From Glaciecola sp041380235 (lineage in GTDB: Bacteria; Pseudomonadota; Gammaproteobacteria; Enterobacterales; Alteromonadaceae): a DNA stretch of 64,000 nucleotides. Shown one piece after another: positions 27,087-37,094 of this stretch. Under the pieces are notes generated by a model. That model had not been told where the DNA came from. It searched no databases and worked only from the letters and a program-made list of their open reading frames with translations. Made by a program: the position numbers and the translations under genes. Position 1 is the first letter of the stretch. Every line of letters begins with the position of its first letter. The stretch spans positions 62,001 through 126,000 of the forward strand of contig NZ_JBGIYY010000011.1 of the NCBI RefSeq assembly GCF_041380235.1, in the 5' to 3' direction.

Positions 27087-27965
27087 ATGACAAAACCTAT
27101 TATCGGTTTCATTGGGCTTGGCCTAATGGGTTCAAACATGGTTGAAAACCTGCAAAATCGAGGATTCACTCTTATTGTGATGGATCTAAATAAAGACGCC
27201 GTGGCTGCTGCAGTAGCAAAGGGGGCAACTGAGGCTAAATCGGCTGCCGACCTTGCGGCAGCGAGCGATATCATTATGCTGTCGCTGACGACTTCGGCCG
27301 TGGTCGAGAGTGTGGTGTACGCAACAGACGGTATCTTAGCTGGAATTAAAGAAGGTGCCGTATTGATTGATTTTGGAACATCAATTCCGGCTTCTACTCG
27401 CAAAATAGGCGCGGATTTGGCCAAAAAAGGCGCAGGAATGATTGATGCTCCGCTTGGACGCACGCCAGCGCACGCTAAAGATGGCTTACTTAATATCATG
27501 GCATCGGGTGATCCTGACACTTTTGCAAAGGTAAAACCGATACTAGATTTACAAGGTGAAAATGTCTTTAATCTGGGTGCACTCGGCGCAGGGCATACAA
27601 CCAAGCTGATAAATAACTTTATGGGTATGACAACTGTTTCTGCCATGTCGCAGGCTTTTGCCGTTGCCGATCTGGCTGGTGTCGACCGCCAACAGCTCTT
27701 CGATATTATGTCGACCGGACCATCCTCCTCGCCATTTATGAAGTTTTGTAAAAACTATGCGGTTGATGGTGTCAGTGATTTGGGCTTTTCAATTAACAAC
27801 GCAAATAAAGATTTAGGTTATTTCTTAGAAATGGTAAATGATTTAGGAACGCGTGCGCAAATTGCCGAGGGTACCGCCGCAAATCTTCAAGCCGCAGTTG
27901 AGGCTGGTTTAGGAAATGGAAATGTACCTGAAATTTATGATTACTTTGTAAAGCTAAGTAAGTAG
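27087..27965 (+). CDS. 3-hydroxyisobutyrate-dehydrogenase-family reductase (possible DEH reductase)
   Basis: The 292-residue protein is a full-length beta-hydroxyacid dehydrogenase. It has the NAD(P) motif GLGLMG (10-15) preceded by IIGFI, the substrate loop DAPLGRTPAHA (about 120-130), and the catalytic lysine motif GHTTKLINNFMG with Lys173 and Asn177. The family includes GarR (tartronate semialdehyde reductase), 3-hydroxyisobutyrate dehydrogenase and, in alginate-degrading vibrios, a reductase of 4-deoxy-L-erythro-5-hexoseulose uronate (DEH). Being the last gene behind alginate lyase and its receptor supports the DEH role. That is inference from context; 2-keto-3-deoxygluconate kinase and aldolase genes are not in the window. 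Confidence 0.8.
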   Translation: MTKPIIGFIGLGLMGSNMVENLQNRGFTLIVMDLNKDAVAAAVAKGATEAKSAADLAAASDIIMLSLTTSAVVESVVYATDGILAGIKEGAVLIDFGTSIPASTRKIGADLAKKGAGMIDAPLGRTPAHAKDGLLNIMASGDPDTFAKVKPILDLQGENVFNLGALGAGHTTKLINNFMGMTTVSAMSQAFAVADLAGVDRQQLFDIMSTGPSSSPFMKFCKNYAVDGVSDLGFSINNANKDLGYFLEMVNDLGTRAQIAEGTAANLQAAVEAGLGNGNVPEIYDYFVKLSK

Positions 27966-28026
27966 AGCTAAAAGTAAAACTAAGTACCTAAGACAAGATT
28001 CAAAATACAATCTATAGCATCACACC

Positions 28027-28055
28027 AAAGCCTCTTTGACAGAGGCTTTGACTTT
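28027..28055 (+). terminator. Rho-independent terminator after the reductase gene
   Basis: AAAGCCTCT-TTGAC-AGAGGCTTT forms a perfect 9-base-pair stem followed by GACTTTT. It sits between two convergent genes and may serve both. Confidence 0.75.
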
Positions 28056-28071
28056 TAAACCCAGCGTCGCC

Positions 28072-28332
28072 TTATTTTAATAGCTCATGATCATCAGGCA
28101 ACTGCTTACTTATCCACATCACCAAGCGGTGTTTCAAGCTCGCTAAGTCTTCTTTGTTTTCAGGCAATGGTGTGATTAATTTATCGTGCACTAACAGTCG
28201 GTAAAGACTTTCCACTTTTTGCTTTGCCGAATCGGTCGGCGAAAACGCTTTATAACCCCGACCTTGGGCATAGCGTTCAGCCACTTCGATAGCTTTTTTA
28301 AGTAATGCACCTTCATTTTTTATTTTTTTCAT
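28072..28332 (-). CDS. DUF5062 family small protein
   Basis: An 86-residue soluble, helical protein with no signal or membrane segment. The sequence (KKAIEVAERYAQGRGY, then VESLYRLLVHDKLITPLPE, then LKHRLVMWISKQLP) fits the DUF5062 family of marine gammaproteobacteria, as far as it can be recognised by eye. Function unknown. It stands alone, convergent with the reductase gene and divergent from the acylase gene, which suggests an independent core gene. Confidence 0.7.
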   Translation of the reverse strand: MKKIKNEGALLKKAIEVAERYAQGRGYKAFSPTDSAKQKVESLYRLLVHDKLITPLPENKEDLASLKHRLVMWISKQLPDDHELLK

Positions 28333-28551
28333 AAGCTAAGCAATCCTTAAGTTAAACAAAAGCATAAGCTATGCGCCCTATGTATTCAATGACTGGTTTA
28401 AGATGAATATGCACAATGAGTGAGCTCAGTTGAATACCCCCATTATGTGTATTACTCTTACGGCTCAATTTTGAATGTTGAATCTCTCAGAGGCTAGCTT
28501 TTGACGGAATCCGGCAGCGCAACCCCCACATAATCAGGTACAAGGTAAAAT

Positions 28552-30996
28552 ATGAATAAAACCACACTACGAATAGGCTCGATAGCCCTGTTGGGTTTAC
28601 TTAGCGCTTGCTCTGAAAAACCAACGCAAATATTTGACAGCGTTGACGAAACTACTGCGTATTCGGTCGAAATTAAGCGCAGTAGCTTTGGTATCCCGCA
28701 CATTACCGCCAATGATTATGGGAGCTTAGGCTACGGTGACGGCTATGCATCGGCGCAGGACCATATATGTAATATTGCGCATTCTATATTGCAGTCTCAA
28801 GGTAACTACTCCAAGTATTATGGGGCAGGCGAAGATAACCAGTACCTTATTCAAGATGTAGCAGTGAGATCACTTGATATCACCTCAAACGCCACAGAGT
28901 ACCTTGCGGCTCAACCGCCTGAGCTCATCGAAATGTATACTGGCTATGCGGCAGGCTATAATCGCTATCTTGCTGAAACCGGCCCAGATGGCATAAGGTC
29001 ATGGTGCAGTGGGGCAGAATGGCTAGTGCCGATTACCCCAGAACAGGTATTAACGCGTGCACTTACCATTGCTCATAGTACTTCGCAAATGGGCGCTTTG
29101 ATTGCATCTGCAGCGCCACCCAAAATCTTAGCGACGCCAAATCAAAGCAAGGCCTCTCAACTAACACCTACTCTAGATTTGTATGCTAGGGCACTTGACG
29201 GTTTGCAAATGAAAGGTAAAGGCTCCAATGCTTGGGCGATTGGTAAAGATCGCAGTGAAAATGGCAAAGGCATGTTGCTTGGCAATCCTCATTATCCATG
29301 GCTTGGTACCAACCGGTTTTGGGAAAAACATCTGGTCATTCCTGAACAGCTCAACGTGTATGGGGTTAGCCTTATTGGGATGCCGGGAGTAGTTATTGGT
29401 TTCAATGAACACCTTGCTTGGACGCACACCGTATCGGCCAGTAAGCGGGTGGTTTTTTATAAACTTGACTTGGTAGATGGCGATCCAACGAGTTATTTGT
29501 ATGATGGCGAAGTCAAGCAAATGACGTCGCAAACACTCTCTATTCCAGTGCTTGCTGACAATGGCACAATAGCTAATAGTGAACACACGGTATGGTTTAG
29601 CCACTATGGACCAATGGTAAGCATGCCGGGTTTAGCATGGAGCGCAGACACTGCCTTTACCGTTAAAGATGCGAATGCTGAAAATCTCGGCCTTGTTGCA
29701 CAATGGCAAGATATGTCGGCGGCCCAAAGTATGGACGAGTTTATTGCAGCTCATGATAAATGGAATGCGATACCCTGGGTAAATACCATTGCGACTAACC
29801 CTGACGGTCAAGCCGTATATTTAGATGGTTCAAATGCTGGTATGCTCAGCGACGAAGCCATTGATCTTTGGCAACAAGCCACCAAAGATGACCCCCTTAC
29901 TCGACAGCTGTTTCATGGGCGACGTATGGTTTTGCTCGACGGCAGCGACAGCCGTTTTGAGTGGCAGACACATCCTGATTCTCGTTTACCCGGCGTTGTG
30001 CCATTTTCGCAAAAACCTCAGTTGATCCGCAGCGACTATGTTTTTAATGCAAATGATAGTTACTGGCTGTCAAATGTTGAAGCCCCTATGGTTGGACATT
30101 CTCCACTGTTTGGCCGGGTAGAGAGCGCTCGTAGTCCCAGAACGCGCATGAATGCTTTGATACTCAGTGATACTGGCCCTGATGGCGCCTATGGTGAGGA
30201 CGGCAAATTTTCAATTCATGAAATGCAATCGGCGGTACTTGCAAATCAGAGTTTAACGGCCTTATTGCTTAAAGACGAACTGGTCGCTGCCTGCCAGGCC
30301 GCTCCTTTAGTGATGATTGACGAACAAGAGATTGATCTCAGCAAAGCCTGCGACACCCTTGCAAACTATAATGGCCATTTGGATCTCGAATCAAGGGGTG
30401 CAGTGCTGTTCAGAGAGTGGATTTCAAGCTATGACTTTCGAGGGGCGCTGTTAGATAAAGGCGCGTTATTTGACATACGCTTTGAGGCTGCGGACCCCGT
30501 GAATACGCCACGTGGCCTCGCTGATAAAACTGACGCGCTCGAAAAGCTTGGTCGCGCAGTATTATTGCTTGATGGTGCGGGTTTAGCGGTCGATGTTAAA
30601 TTAGCAGATGCTCAGCATGCTTACCGTCAAGGCGAGAAGTTTGCTATACATGGCGGCAATGGCTACGAAGGCGTTGCGAACTTAATCGACTCTCGCTCCT
30701 CAGATGTACCGGTTCCACAAACCACAGGAGCACGCATTGAAGGCAGCAGATACCTAACAGACAAAGGCTACTTGGTAACCGGAGGTAGCAGTTTTATCTA
30801 TACGCTCAGCTATACCGAAGATGGCCCAGTGGCTGAAGCTATTATGAGTTATAGCCAGTCGGGAGACGCGACCTCAGCTCACTTCAGTGATCAAACTAAA
30901 ATGTTTGCTAATAAAGAATGGCGGCCTATTTTGTTTAAAGCAGAAGATATTGAACCTAATGTGATTTCAAGTATACAACTAACACAAGGGCGCTAA
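28552..30996 (+). CDS. Penicillin acylase-family lipoprotein (AHL/penicillin acylase type)
   Basis: The 814-residue precursor has a lipoprotein signal with lipobox LLSAC (Cys20). An alpha-chain region follows, then the autocleavage point GSNAWAIG, where Ser225 becomes the N-terminal nucleophile of the beta chain, then GNPHYPWLGTNRFWEKHL and GMPGVVIGFNEHLAWTHT. These are hallmarks of Ntn-hydrolases such as PvdQ and penicillin G acylase. The enzyme would split amide bonds of acylated small molecules in the periplasm or at the outer membrane. Substrates could be acyl-homoserine lactones, lipopeptides or siderophore precursors; the sequence does not say which. It is a single-gene unit ending in a strong terminator. 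Confidence 0.88.
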   Translation: MNKTTLRIGSIALLGLLSACSEKPTQIFDSVDETTAYSVEIKRSSFGIPHITANDYGSLGYGDGYASAQDHICNIAHSILQSQGNYSKYYGAGEDNQYLIQDVAVRSLDITSNATEYLAAQPPELIEMYTGYAAGYNRYLAETGPDGIRSWCSGAEWLVPITPEQVLTRALTIAHSTSQMGALIASAAPPKILATPNQSKASQLTPTLDLYARALDGLQMKGKGSNAWAIGKDRSENGKGMLLGNPHYPWLGTNRFWEKHLVIPEQLNVYGVSLIGMPGVVIGFNEHLAWTHTVSASKRVVFYKLDLVDGDPTSYLYDGEVKQMTSQTLSIPVLADNGTIANSEHTVWFSHYGPMVSMPGLAWSADTAFTVKDANAENLGLVAQWQDMSAAQSMDEFIAAHDKWNAIPWVNTIATNPDGQAVYLDGSNAGMLSDEAIDLWQQATKDDPLTRQLFHGRRMVLLDGSDSRFEWQTHPDSRLPGVVPFSQKPQLIRSDYVFNANDSYWLSNVEAPMVGHSPLFGRVESARSPRTRMNALILSDTGPDGAYGEDGKFSIHEMQSAVLANQSLTALLLKDELVAACQAAPLVMIDEQEIDLSKACDTLANYNGHLDLESRGAVLFREWISSYDFRGALLDKGALFDIRFEAADPVNTPRGLADKTDALEKLGRAVLLLDGAGLAVDVKLADAQHAYRQGEKFAIHGGNGYEGVANLIDSRSSDVPVPQTTGARIEGSRYLTDKGYLVTGGSSFIYTLSYTEDGPVAEAIMSYSQSGDATSAHFSDQTKMFANKEWRPILFKAEDIEPNVISSIQLTQGR

Positions 30997-31023
30997 TATT
31001 TAGGAATTGATTACTCATTAAAC

Positions 31024-31062
31024 AAAAAATGGGAAGTTGAATCATTCAACTTCCCATTTTTT
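31024..31062 (+). terminator. Strong rho-independent terminator after the acylase gene
   Basis: GGGAAGTTGAA (31031-31041) pairs with TTCAACTTCCC (31045-31055) around a TCA loop, flanked by an A-run and a T-run, so the structure can stop transcription in both directions. Confidence 0.9.
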
Positions 31063-31067
31063 ATATG

Positions 31068-31078
31068 GTAACGCTTAC
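31068..31078. promoter_or_regulatory. LacI-family operator-like palindrome upstream of the M28/GH2 genes
   Basis: GTAA-CGC-TTAC has the CG centre and TAA/TTA flanks typical of LacI/GalR-family sites. Similar CG-centred elements occur at 47966-47975 and 57269-57277 before the other galactoside genes. The site is short, so it is a candidate only. Confidence 0.35.
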
Positions 31079-31191
31079 TTATGCATGACCTTCAAGATTA
31101 TGATAGCCATGGCAAGCAGTCTGAAGTTGTGCCAAGAGACGTTCATGTTTACTATTGTTTGAATCACCTATTTTGCGAACCACAAACTATT

Positions 31192-32295
31192 ATGCATTCA
31201 ATAAAAATGGCATTTGCCGCTGTACTCTTTTTGCTTTGTACTTTTAACGCTCAGGCCCAGCAAGCAATATCTTTTGACCCGCTAACGGCAGAAACTGAAA
31301 CTTACCTCAAAGCGCTAGCGGGTGAGGGTGGTATCGGCGTACGCAAAGCCGGCACAGAATCGGAAGTGCAGGCAGCCAATTTTATTCAATCTACACTGGA
31401 GAGCTTCGGATATAGCGTCGAAAGACAAGCCTTTGCTTATGTAAACCGAGACACAAAAGTGAATGAAAGCTCGCAAAATATCATTGCGCACAAAGCCGGT
31501 AAAACAGATAAGTACATTATATTGGGCGCGCATTACGATTCGACGAGCGAAGAACTAGGCAGCCTAGGTGCGATAGACAACGCAGCGAGTATCGCGGTGT
31601 TGCTCAGCGTAGCCAAGATAGTGTCAGAGCTTGATACTCAAGAATACGGCGTGAAGTTTATCGCGTTTGGTGCCGAAGAAGTTGGGCTAGTGGGTGCATT
31701 TGAATACGTTGACAACATGAGCGATGTACAAAAACAAAATGCCCGTGGCATGATTAATCTTGATGGCATAGTAGGCAGTGATAACTTATATATTCATAGC
31801 GCGCACAGCACCCCCTATGCATGCAAAGGCAATGCTGAAAATTATCGCTTTGATGGCAGCTTGCGTGATCGATTAATGGCGGTAGCCACAAAGGTGACTC
31901 CGGCAAATACCTTTAAAATTCACCCGGGTTTTGAAGGTTACCCAAGTGGTGAAACTGGTGGTTGGTCTGATCATGCACCGTTTGCCTGCGCCGGTATTGC
32001 TATTGGTAATTTTGAGTCCACCAATTTTAGTATCAATGGAGAGTCGGGTCGCGATGGTTACAGTCAGTCGACGCATCCCTCATTATGGACCTGTTTTGAT
32101 GAGGCTAATATGGGGCCTTGTGATCGCGAAACTGAAAAAAAGTGGGGAAAGATTTGGCATACGGGTAACGATCGCCTCGATGTCATCGAGTCACTCTTTC
32201 CTGGCCGTGTTCGTCAGCAGTTAAGTCATAATCTAGGCGTGCTGCGTGCTTTTTTTGTTCACTTAGATAGCAATCTGCATGATTCACAAAAGTAG
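31192..32295 (+). CDS. M28 family zinc aminopeptidase, secreted
   Basis: The start at 31192 is preferred over the frame's first ATG (31081), because it places a signal peptide (KMAFAAVLFLLCTFNAQAQ) at the N-terminus and gives about 367 residues. The M28 zinc ligands are visible in order: GAHYDST (His, Asp follows), AIDNAAS (bridging Asp), FGAEEVGL (catalytic and ligand Glu), NLDGIVG (Asp) and WSDHAPF (His). The enzyme would remove N-terminal residues from peptides in the periplasm or medium. A pair of cysteines around the C-terminal part (FACAG, WTCFDE, GPCD) may form disulfides. No good ribosome site is seen, so the ATG at 31207 remains possible. It precedes the GH2 gene by 77 bases. Confidence 0.85.
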   Translation: MHSIKMAFAAVLFLLCTFNAQAQQAISFDPLTAETETYLKALAGEGGIGVRKAGTESEVQAANFIQSTLESFGYSVERQAFAYVNRDTKVNESSQNIIAHKAGKTDKYIILGAHYDSTSEELGSLGAIDNAASIAVLLSVAKIVSELDTQEYGVKFIAFGAEEVGLVGAFEYVDNMSDVQKQNARGMINLDGIVGSDNLYIHSAHSTPYACKGNAENYRFDGSLRDRLMAVATKVTPANTFKIHPGFEGYPSGETGGWSDHAPFACAGIAIGNFESTNFSINGESGRDGYSQSTHPSLWTCFDEANMGPCDRETEKKWGKIWHTGNDRLDVIESLFPGRVRQQLSHNLGVLRAFFVHLDSNLHDSQK

Positions 32296-32372
32296 ACCGC
32301 AGAAAAACCCACTATAAAAAGTCATATAAATAGGATAAATTAATAACAGTACCGATAATTTTAGGAATTGTT

Positions 32373-35300
32373 ATGGTCCAATTATTTGCAAAAGCAAATG
32401 TGTTTGTATGCCTAGCGCTGATACTTTTGGGCTGTTCTGATCAAGGTGAATTACACGTGAAACATCAACAAAGCGGCCAACAGCTAGCACTAAAAGAGTG
32501 GCAAGACCCAGAAGTATTTGCTGTAAATAAACTGCCCATGCGCGCCTCGTTTTTTGCCTTTGATGAAGACCCTGGAAAGTTTGTCAGTGAGCCGTGGGAT
32601 TCCGATAACTACCTATTGCTCAACGGGCAGTGGAAATTCAACTACAGCTTGGCTCCTCAAAACCGTCCTGCCGATTTTTTCAAAACAGATTTTGACGTAA
32701 GCGCTTGGGATGATATCCCCGTGCCATCTAACTGGCAGCTGCAGGGTTATGGTGTGCCCAACTACATCAACATGCGCATAGATTTTACCGACAAGCCGGT
32801 TGCTGGCGAATTACCTGAAGACTCTAATCCGGTAGGCTCCTACAAACGAGACTTTGAGTTGTCTGAAGATTGGCAAGGTCAGCGTGTTTATCTCCACTTA
32901 GGCGCGGTTAAATCGGCCTATTATGTGTGGATAAACGGTCACTATGTGGGGTTTGCACAGGACTCTAAAAGCCCTTCGGAGTTTGATGTCACCGAATTTG
33001 CACAAACTGGGACCAATCAAATCGCTATTGAAGTATATCGCTGGTCGGACGGCACGTTTTTAGAGCTGCAGGATATGTGGCGTTTAAGCGGCATCACCCG
33101 TGACGTATATCTCTACACAACGGGGCAAACCCGTATTCAAGATTTTCATGCCAGCACTAAATTAGATGATAGCTATCAACATGGTGAATTTGCGCTAAGG
33201 GTCAATATTGAAAGCTTCCAAAGACAAGATGATTGGCAGCTAAGTTATGAGCTTTCAGACGACCAACAAACCATTGTACTGAGCGGTCGGCAAAGCATAG
33301 ATGATACAAAAGCTAATCAAGCGCTTAGCTTTGCTGGTGTCGTTGAGAATGTAGATGCTTGGAATGCAGAAGCTCCAGTACTGTATCATTTAAAAATCGC
33401 CCTAGAAGACAGCCAAGGTGACATCCAGCACGTGTTGCGCCAGCGAGTAGGTTTTAGAAGCAGTGAGCTGAAAAATGGTAATGTGTTGATCAACGGTCAG
33501 CCGGTTTTGTTTAAAGGCGTTAATCGTCACGAACACGACCCTGTTACGGGGCAAACGCTCTCTCGCGAATCTATGCGCAAAGATATGGCGCTGCTTAAAC
33601 AATATAATATAAATGCGGTGCGTACAGCACATTATCCTAACGACCCATACTGGTATGAGCTTGCCGATGAATATGGGATGTATGTGGTAGATGAGGCGAA
33701 TATTGAGTCTCACGGCATGGGTGCAGCTAATCAGGGGCACTCCTACGACCCTGATAAGCACATGGTCAACATGCCACATTGGCGTGCTGCATATTTAAAT
33801 CGCGTCGAGAATATGTACGAACGGGATAAAAACCATGCTTCGGTGGTGATTTGGTCTATTGGTAACGAAAGCGGCGATGGTCCAAACATTGAAGCGCTTT
33901 ACGACTGGCTGAAAACACGCACGTCTTTTCCGGTGATGTCTGAGCAGGCGCAGTTGCGTCGTCATACCGACATGTATAGCCAGATGTATGCCAGCATCGA
34001 TACGCTTATTCACTATGCCGAGCTTGGGGAAACTCGCCCGCTCATTTTGTGCGAATATGAGCACGCCATGGGCAACTCCATGGGTAACCTTGCCGATTAC
34101 TGGCAAGTCATAGAGCAGTATCCTATTTTGCAAGGCGGCTTTATATGGGACTGGGTGGATCAAACCTTTTTACGGCATACCGACGATGGGGAAGCCTTTT
34201 GGGCCTACGGCGGTGACTTAGAAGAGCCGGGTATGTATCACGACGGTAATTTTAGTGCCAACGGCATGTTAGCCGGTGATCGCACACCTAATCCTCATGC
34301 TTTTGAGGTGCGCCAGGTGTATCAGTACATTGAGGCCCACGCCCTTGATATGAGCAAAGGGCAAATAGCGGTTAAAAATAAACGCTTTTTTACCGATTTA
34401 AGGGATGTTGAACTACACTGGCAGCTGAGTGCTAATGGCGAGCAGGTGCAGTCGGGTAAAATCGAACAGCTCTCCATAGCGCCTCAATCTCAGCAAACTA
34501 TTGACCTAAATTATGCGCTGAGTCCAGCCGCCGGTACAGAGTACTTTATTAACATTGAATTTGTGCTCAAGCAGGCAAAGCCTGGCTTGCCAAAAGGGCA
34601 CGTAGTGGCTCGTCAGCAACTTCCTGTAATGAGTCTTCAGCAAGCATTGCCTATCCAAATGCACGATGACCATATTAATTCAGGGCCTGCCAATTCCGTT
34701 GTTGAGGTAAATGACTCTGCAGAGGCTTTGATATTGACTGCTGCCGGCGCCCGCTATTCATTTAGTCGGCAAAACGGCTGGTTGGAGCAGGTTAATGTGG
34801 CCGATCACGATTTACTTATGGCGCCCCTACAACCCGCTTTTTGGCGCGCACCGACCGACAACGATTTTGGTGAAAATTTTTCTGAAAAAGCCAAGGCATG
34901 GAAATACGCAGGAGAGCACAGTCAACTGAGTAAATTTGCATACCAAAAACGAGAGAATGGCGGCGTATCGATTACCACTGAACACTATTTAGAAAAAGTA
35001 GAAAGCCGATATTTGGTCACCTATGAGCTCATGCCAAATGGCGCGTTAAACATGGATATATGGTTTTATGCCGGGCCACACAAATTTCAAAGTGAACTGC
35101 CGCGTTTAGGTTCATTGCTGCAAATGCCTAGCGAGTTTGATCAGGTTTCATGGTACGGAAGAGGCCCACACGAAAGTTACTGGGATCGCAAAACATCGGC
35201 ATTTGTGGGGCAGTATTCAGCCACTGTAGACGAGCTATACTTTGGCTATGTGCGCCCTCAAGAAAACGGTTTTCGAACCGATGTGCGCCATGCCTCATTT

Positions 35301-35576
35301 ACTAATCAAGATGGTATAGGCTTTGACGTAATCGGGGGGCCGTTGTTTGAGTTTGGTGCGCAGCGTTTTGATGTGCATGACTATGATCAGTTCGAAAAAG
35401 CCGGTATGCATCCACATGACTTAATCGAAAAAGACCGGGTGTATATCAACATTGATTACAAACAGCGCGGCATCGGCGGAACCGATTCTTGGGGAACGCC
35501 GCCGCTCCCGAAGTATCGATTGCCTTGGCGCGACTATCGCTATCAAGTCACACTAATACCGCTAGCTGGAAAATGA
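32373..35576 (+). CDS. GH2 beta-galactosidase (LacZ-type), lipoprotein
   Basis: The 1067-residue enzyme follows the LacZ domain order: sugar-binding domain (about 75-240), Ig-like domain, TIM barrel (about 375-670) and a C-terminal small-chain domain with RAPTDNDFGENF. Catalytic residues are Glu499 as acid/base in WSIGNESGDG and Glu561 as nucleophile in LILCEYEHAMGNS. Unlike cytosolic LacZ it starts with a lipoprotein signal, lipobox ILLGC (about residue 21), so it is anchored in the envelope and would release galactose from oligosaccharides outside the cytoplasm. The GPH-type symporter gene directly downstream would import the product. Other GH2 activities cannot be excluded, but the motifs and neighbours favour beta-galactosidase. 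Confidence 0.9.
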   Translation: MVQLFAKANVFVCLALILLGCSDQGELHVKHQQSGQQLALKEWQDPEVFAVNKLPMRASFFAFDEDPGKFVSEPWDSDNYLLLNGQWKFNYSLAPQNRPADFFKTDFDVSAWDDIPVPSNWQLQGYGVPNYINMRIDFTDKPVAGELPEDSNPVGSYKRDFELSEDWQGQRVYLHLGAVKSAYYVWINGHYVGFAQDSKSPSEFDVTEFAQTGTNQIAIEVYRWSDGTFLELQDMWRLSGITRDVYLYTTGQTRIQDFHASTKLDDSYQHGEFALRVNIESFQRQDDWQLSYELSDDQQTIVLSGRQSIDDTKANQALSFAGVVENVDAWNAEAPVLYHLKIALEDSQGDIQHVLRQRVGFRSSELKNGNVLINGQPVLFKGVNRHEHDPVTGQTLSRESMRKDMALLKQYNINAVRTAHYPNDPYWYELADEYGMYVVDEANIESHGMGAANQGHSYDPDKHMVNMPHWRAAYLNRVENMYERDKNHASVVIWSIGNESGDGPNIEALYDWLKTRTSFPVMSEQAQLRRHTDMYSQMYASIDTLIHYAELGETRPLILCEYEHAMGNSMGNLADYWQVIEQYPILQGGFIWDWVDQTFLRHTDDGEAFWAYGGDLEEPGMYHDGNFSANGMLAGDRTPNPHAFEVRQVYQYIEAHALDMSKGQIAVKNKRFFTDLRDVELHWQLSANGEQVQSGKIEQLSIAPQSQQTIDLNYALSPAAGTEYFINIEFVLKQAKPGLPKGHVVARQQLPVMSLQQALPIQMHDDHINSGPANSVVEVNDSAEALILTAAGARYSFSRQNGWLEQVNVADHDLLMAPLQPAFWRAPTDNDFGENFSEKAKAWKYAGEHSQLSKFAYQKRENGGVSITTEHYLEKVESRYLVTYELMPNGALNMDIWFYAGPHKFQSELPRLGSLLQMPSEFDQVSWYGRGPHESYWDRKTSAFVGQYSATVDELYFGYVRPQENGFRTDVRHASFTNQDGIGFDVIGGPLFEFGAQRFDVHDYDQFEKAGMHPHDLIEKDRVYINIDYKQRGIGGTDSWGTPPLPKYRLPWRDYRYQVTLIPLAGK

Positions 35577-35658
35577 TAACTTAGGCTCCACTGTGAGCCT
35601 TAGTCATAAACTAAACGTGACTAGACCGGTAAAAATTTAGGCTAAACCGCGAGAGCTA

Positions 35659-37026
35659 ATGATTAATAACGCAGAAATCACCTTAAAAACCAAAGTGTCG
35701 TATGGCATGGGCGCATTGGGCAAAGATTTAGCCTGTTCTATCGTGTACGTGTATTTGATGTTTTACTACACCGATGTGGCCGGTTTATCGGCTGCATTTG
35801 TGGGGACATTGTTTTTGGTTGCGCGCATCGCCGATGCGGTGACCGACCCGATGATGGGCATGGTGGTAGATAATACACGTTCACGATTTGGCAAGTTTCG
35901 CCCGTGGATTGTGATTGGCACTGTAGTTAACTCATTATTCTTAATTGCGGTATTCTCTACTCATATGTTAAGCGGCACCGCGCTATATGTTTATGCTGCG
36001 GTGACTTATATCTTGTGGGGTGTCACCTACACCGTCATGGACATTCCGTTTTGGTCGATTATCCCGGCACTTTCCAAAGAAAGGCCTGAGCGCGAACGTC
36101 TTGTGGTGTGGCCGCGAATATTTGCAAGTTTTGCATGGATGGTCATGGGGGCTTATGGTTTATGGGCAATCGGAATTTTGGGCGACGGCGATCAGCAAAA
36201 GGGCTTCTTTTATTTTGCTATTGCTATCGTAGCCTGTTTTAGCATTGGCAGCTTAATTACGGTGCTAAACGTTAAAGAGAAAGTGACCACCGCAGTGGAC
36301 CAAAATAAATTGTCGTTTGCCGATATCAAAACCATTGTCGCATCTAACGATCAGCTAAAAGCCTTTATCGGGGTCATGCTTACCTTTAATATCTCCCACC
36401 AATTGGTGGGCGGTTTTGCGATTTATTATTTCTCATATGCAATTGGAGACCCCAGTCTGTTTCCAATGTTTATGCTGGTGTCTGGTTTAGCTGAAATGGT
36501 GGGCGTGTTTGTATTCCCCTATTTGTGCAGACATTTGCCTCGCTCGAGCATGTGGTTAATTGCCTGCGCCTTTCCGGTTTTATGCTGTTTTGTATTATTT
36601 GTGACCGGTATTATTTCACCGCAAAGTGCTTTGCTAGTAGGCGTATCAGGGGTATTGCTTAAATTTGGTGTTGGTATCGCTAATGGGCTGTCTATTGTCA
36701 TGCTTGCCGATATCGTCGATTACGGTGAGGTTAAAACCGGCTTTAGAAGCGAAAGCATCATTTTTTCGGTGATCGCGATGTTAGTTAAATTTGCAGGTGC
36801 ATTTTCAGGTTTTATTATCGGTATGGGCTTAACGCTATCGGGATATGTGCCAAACGAAGTGCAGTCAGCATCAACGGTGTTTGGGCTGAAAATAGTCATG
36901 CTGCTCATTCCGGTTTTATTTGTGCTGGCCAGCGTACTTATTTATTTGAAGTTTTATAAGCTTAACGGCGATTACTATCACACGGTCTTAGGTCCAAATG
37001 CGCAAAAAACTCCAAATATTGCGTAA
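35659..37026 (+). CDS. GPH-family (MelB-like) sugar:cation symporter
   Basis: The 455-residue membrane protein has about twelve hydrophobic helices. Its signature N-terminus YGMGALGKDLACSIVYVYLMFYYTD, the loop DAVTDPMMGMVVDNTRSRFGKFRPW (both begin near residues 13 and 55) and DIVDYGEVKTGFRSE near the C-terminus are characteristic of the glycoside-pentoside-hexuronide:cation symporters. It would bring galactose or a galactoside into the cell with sodium or protons. It follows the GH2 gene by 82 bases on the same strand, in a hydrolase-transporter unit. A weak hairpin AGGCTC/GAGCCT lies between them without a T-run. Confidence 0.9.
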   Translation: MINNAEITLKTKVSYGMGALGKDLACSIVYVYLMFYYTDVAGLSAAFVGTLFLVARIADAVTDPMMGMVVDNTRSRFGKFRPWIVIGTVVNSLFLIAVFSTHMLSGTALYVYAAVTYILWGVTYTVMDIPFWSIIPALSKERPERERLVVWPRIFASFAWMVMGAYGLWAIGILGDGDQQKGFFYFAIAIVACFSIGSLITVLNVKEKVTTAVDQNKLSFADIKTIVASNDQLKAFIGVMLTFNISHQLVGGFAIYYFSYAIGDPSLFPMFMLVSGLAEMVGVFVFPYLCRHLPRSSMWLIACAFPVLCCFVLFVTGIISPQSALLVGVSGVLLKFGVGIANGLSIVMLADIVDYGEVKTGFRSESIIFSVIAMLVKFAGAFSGFIIGMGLTLSGYVPNEVQSASTVFGLKIVMLLIPVLFVLASVLIYLKFYKLNGDYYHTVLGPNAQKTPNIA

Positions 37027-37094
37027 ACGATAGGCCTTGTTTAAGATATCCCCCGACATTTTTCATTGTAAGCATAAAGTTACAGAGGATTTTT

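Noticed and set aside
27062..27646. Long minus-strand frame of 194 codons opposite the reductase gene
   Set aside because: It is the antisense image of a well-conserved dehydrogenase gene with Ala/Pro/Ser-rich composition typical of shadow frames.
29173..29604. Minus-strand frame of 143 codons within the acylase gene
   Set aside because: Antisense to the catalytic region of a clear Ntn-hydrolase; no protein features.
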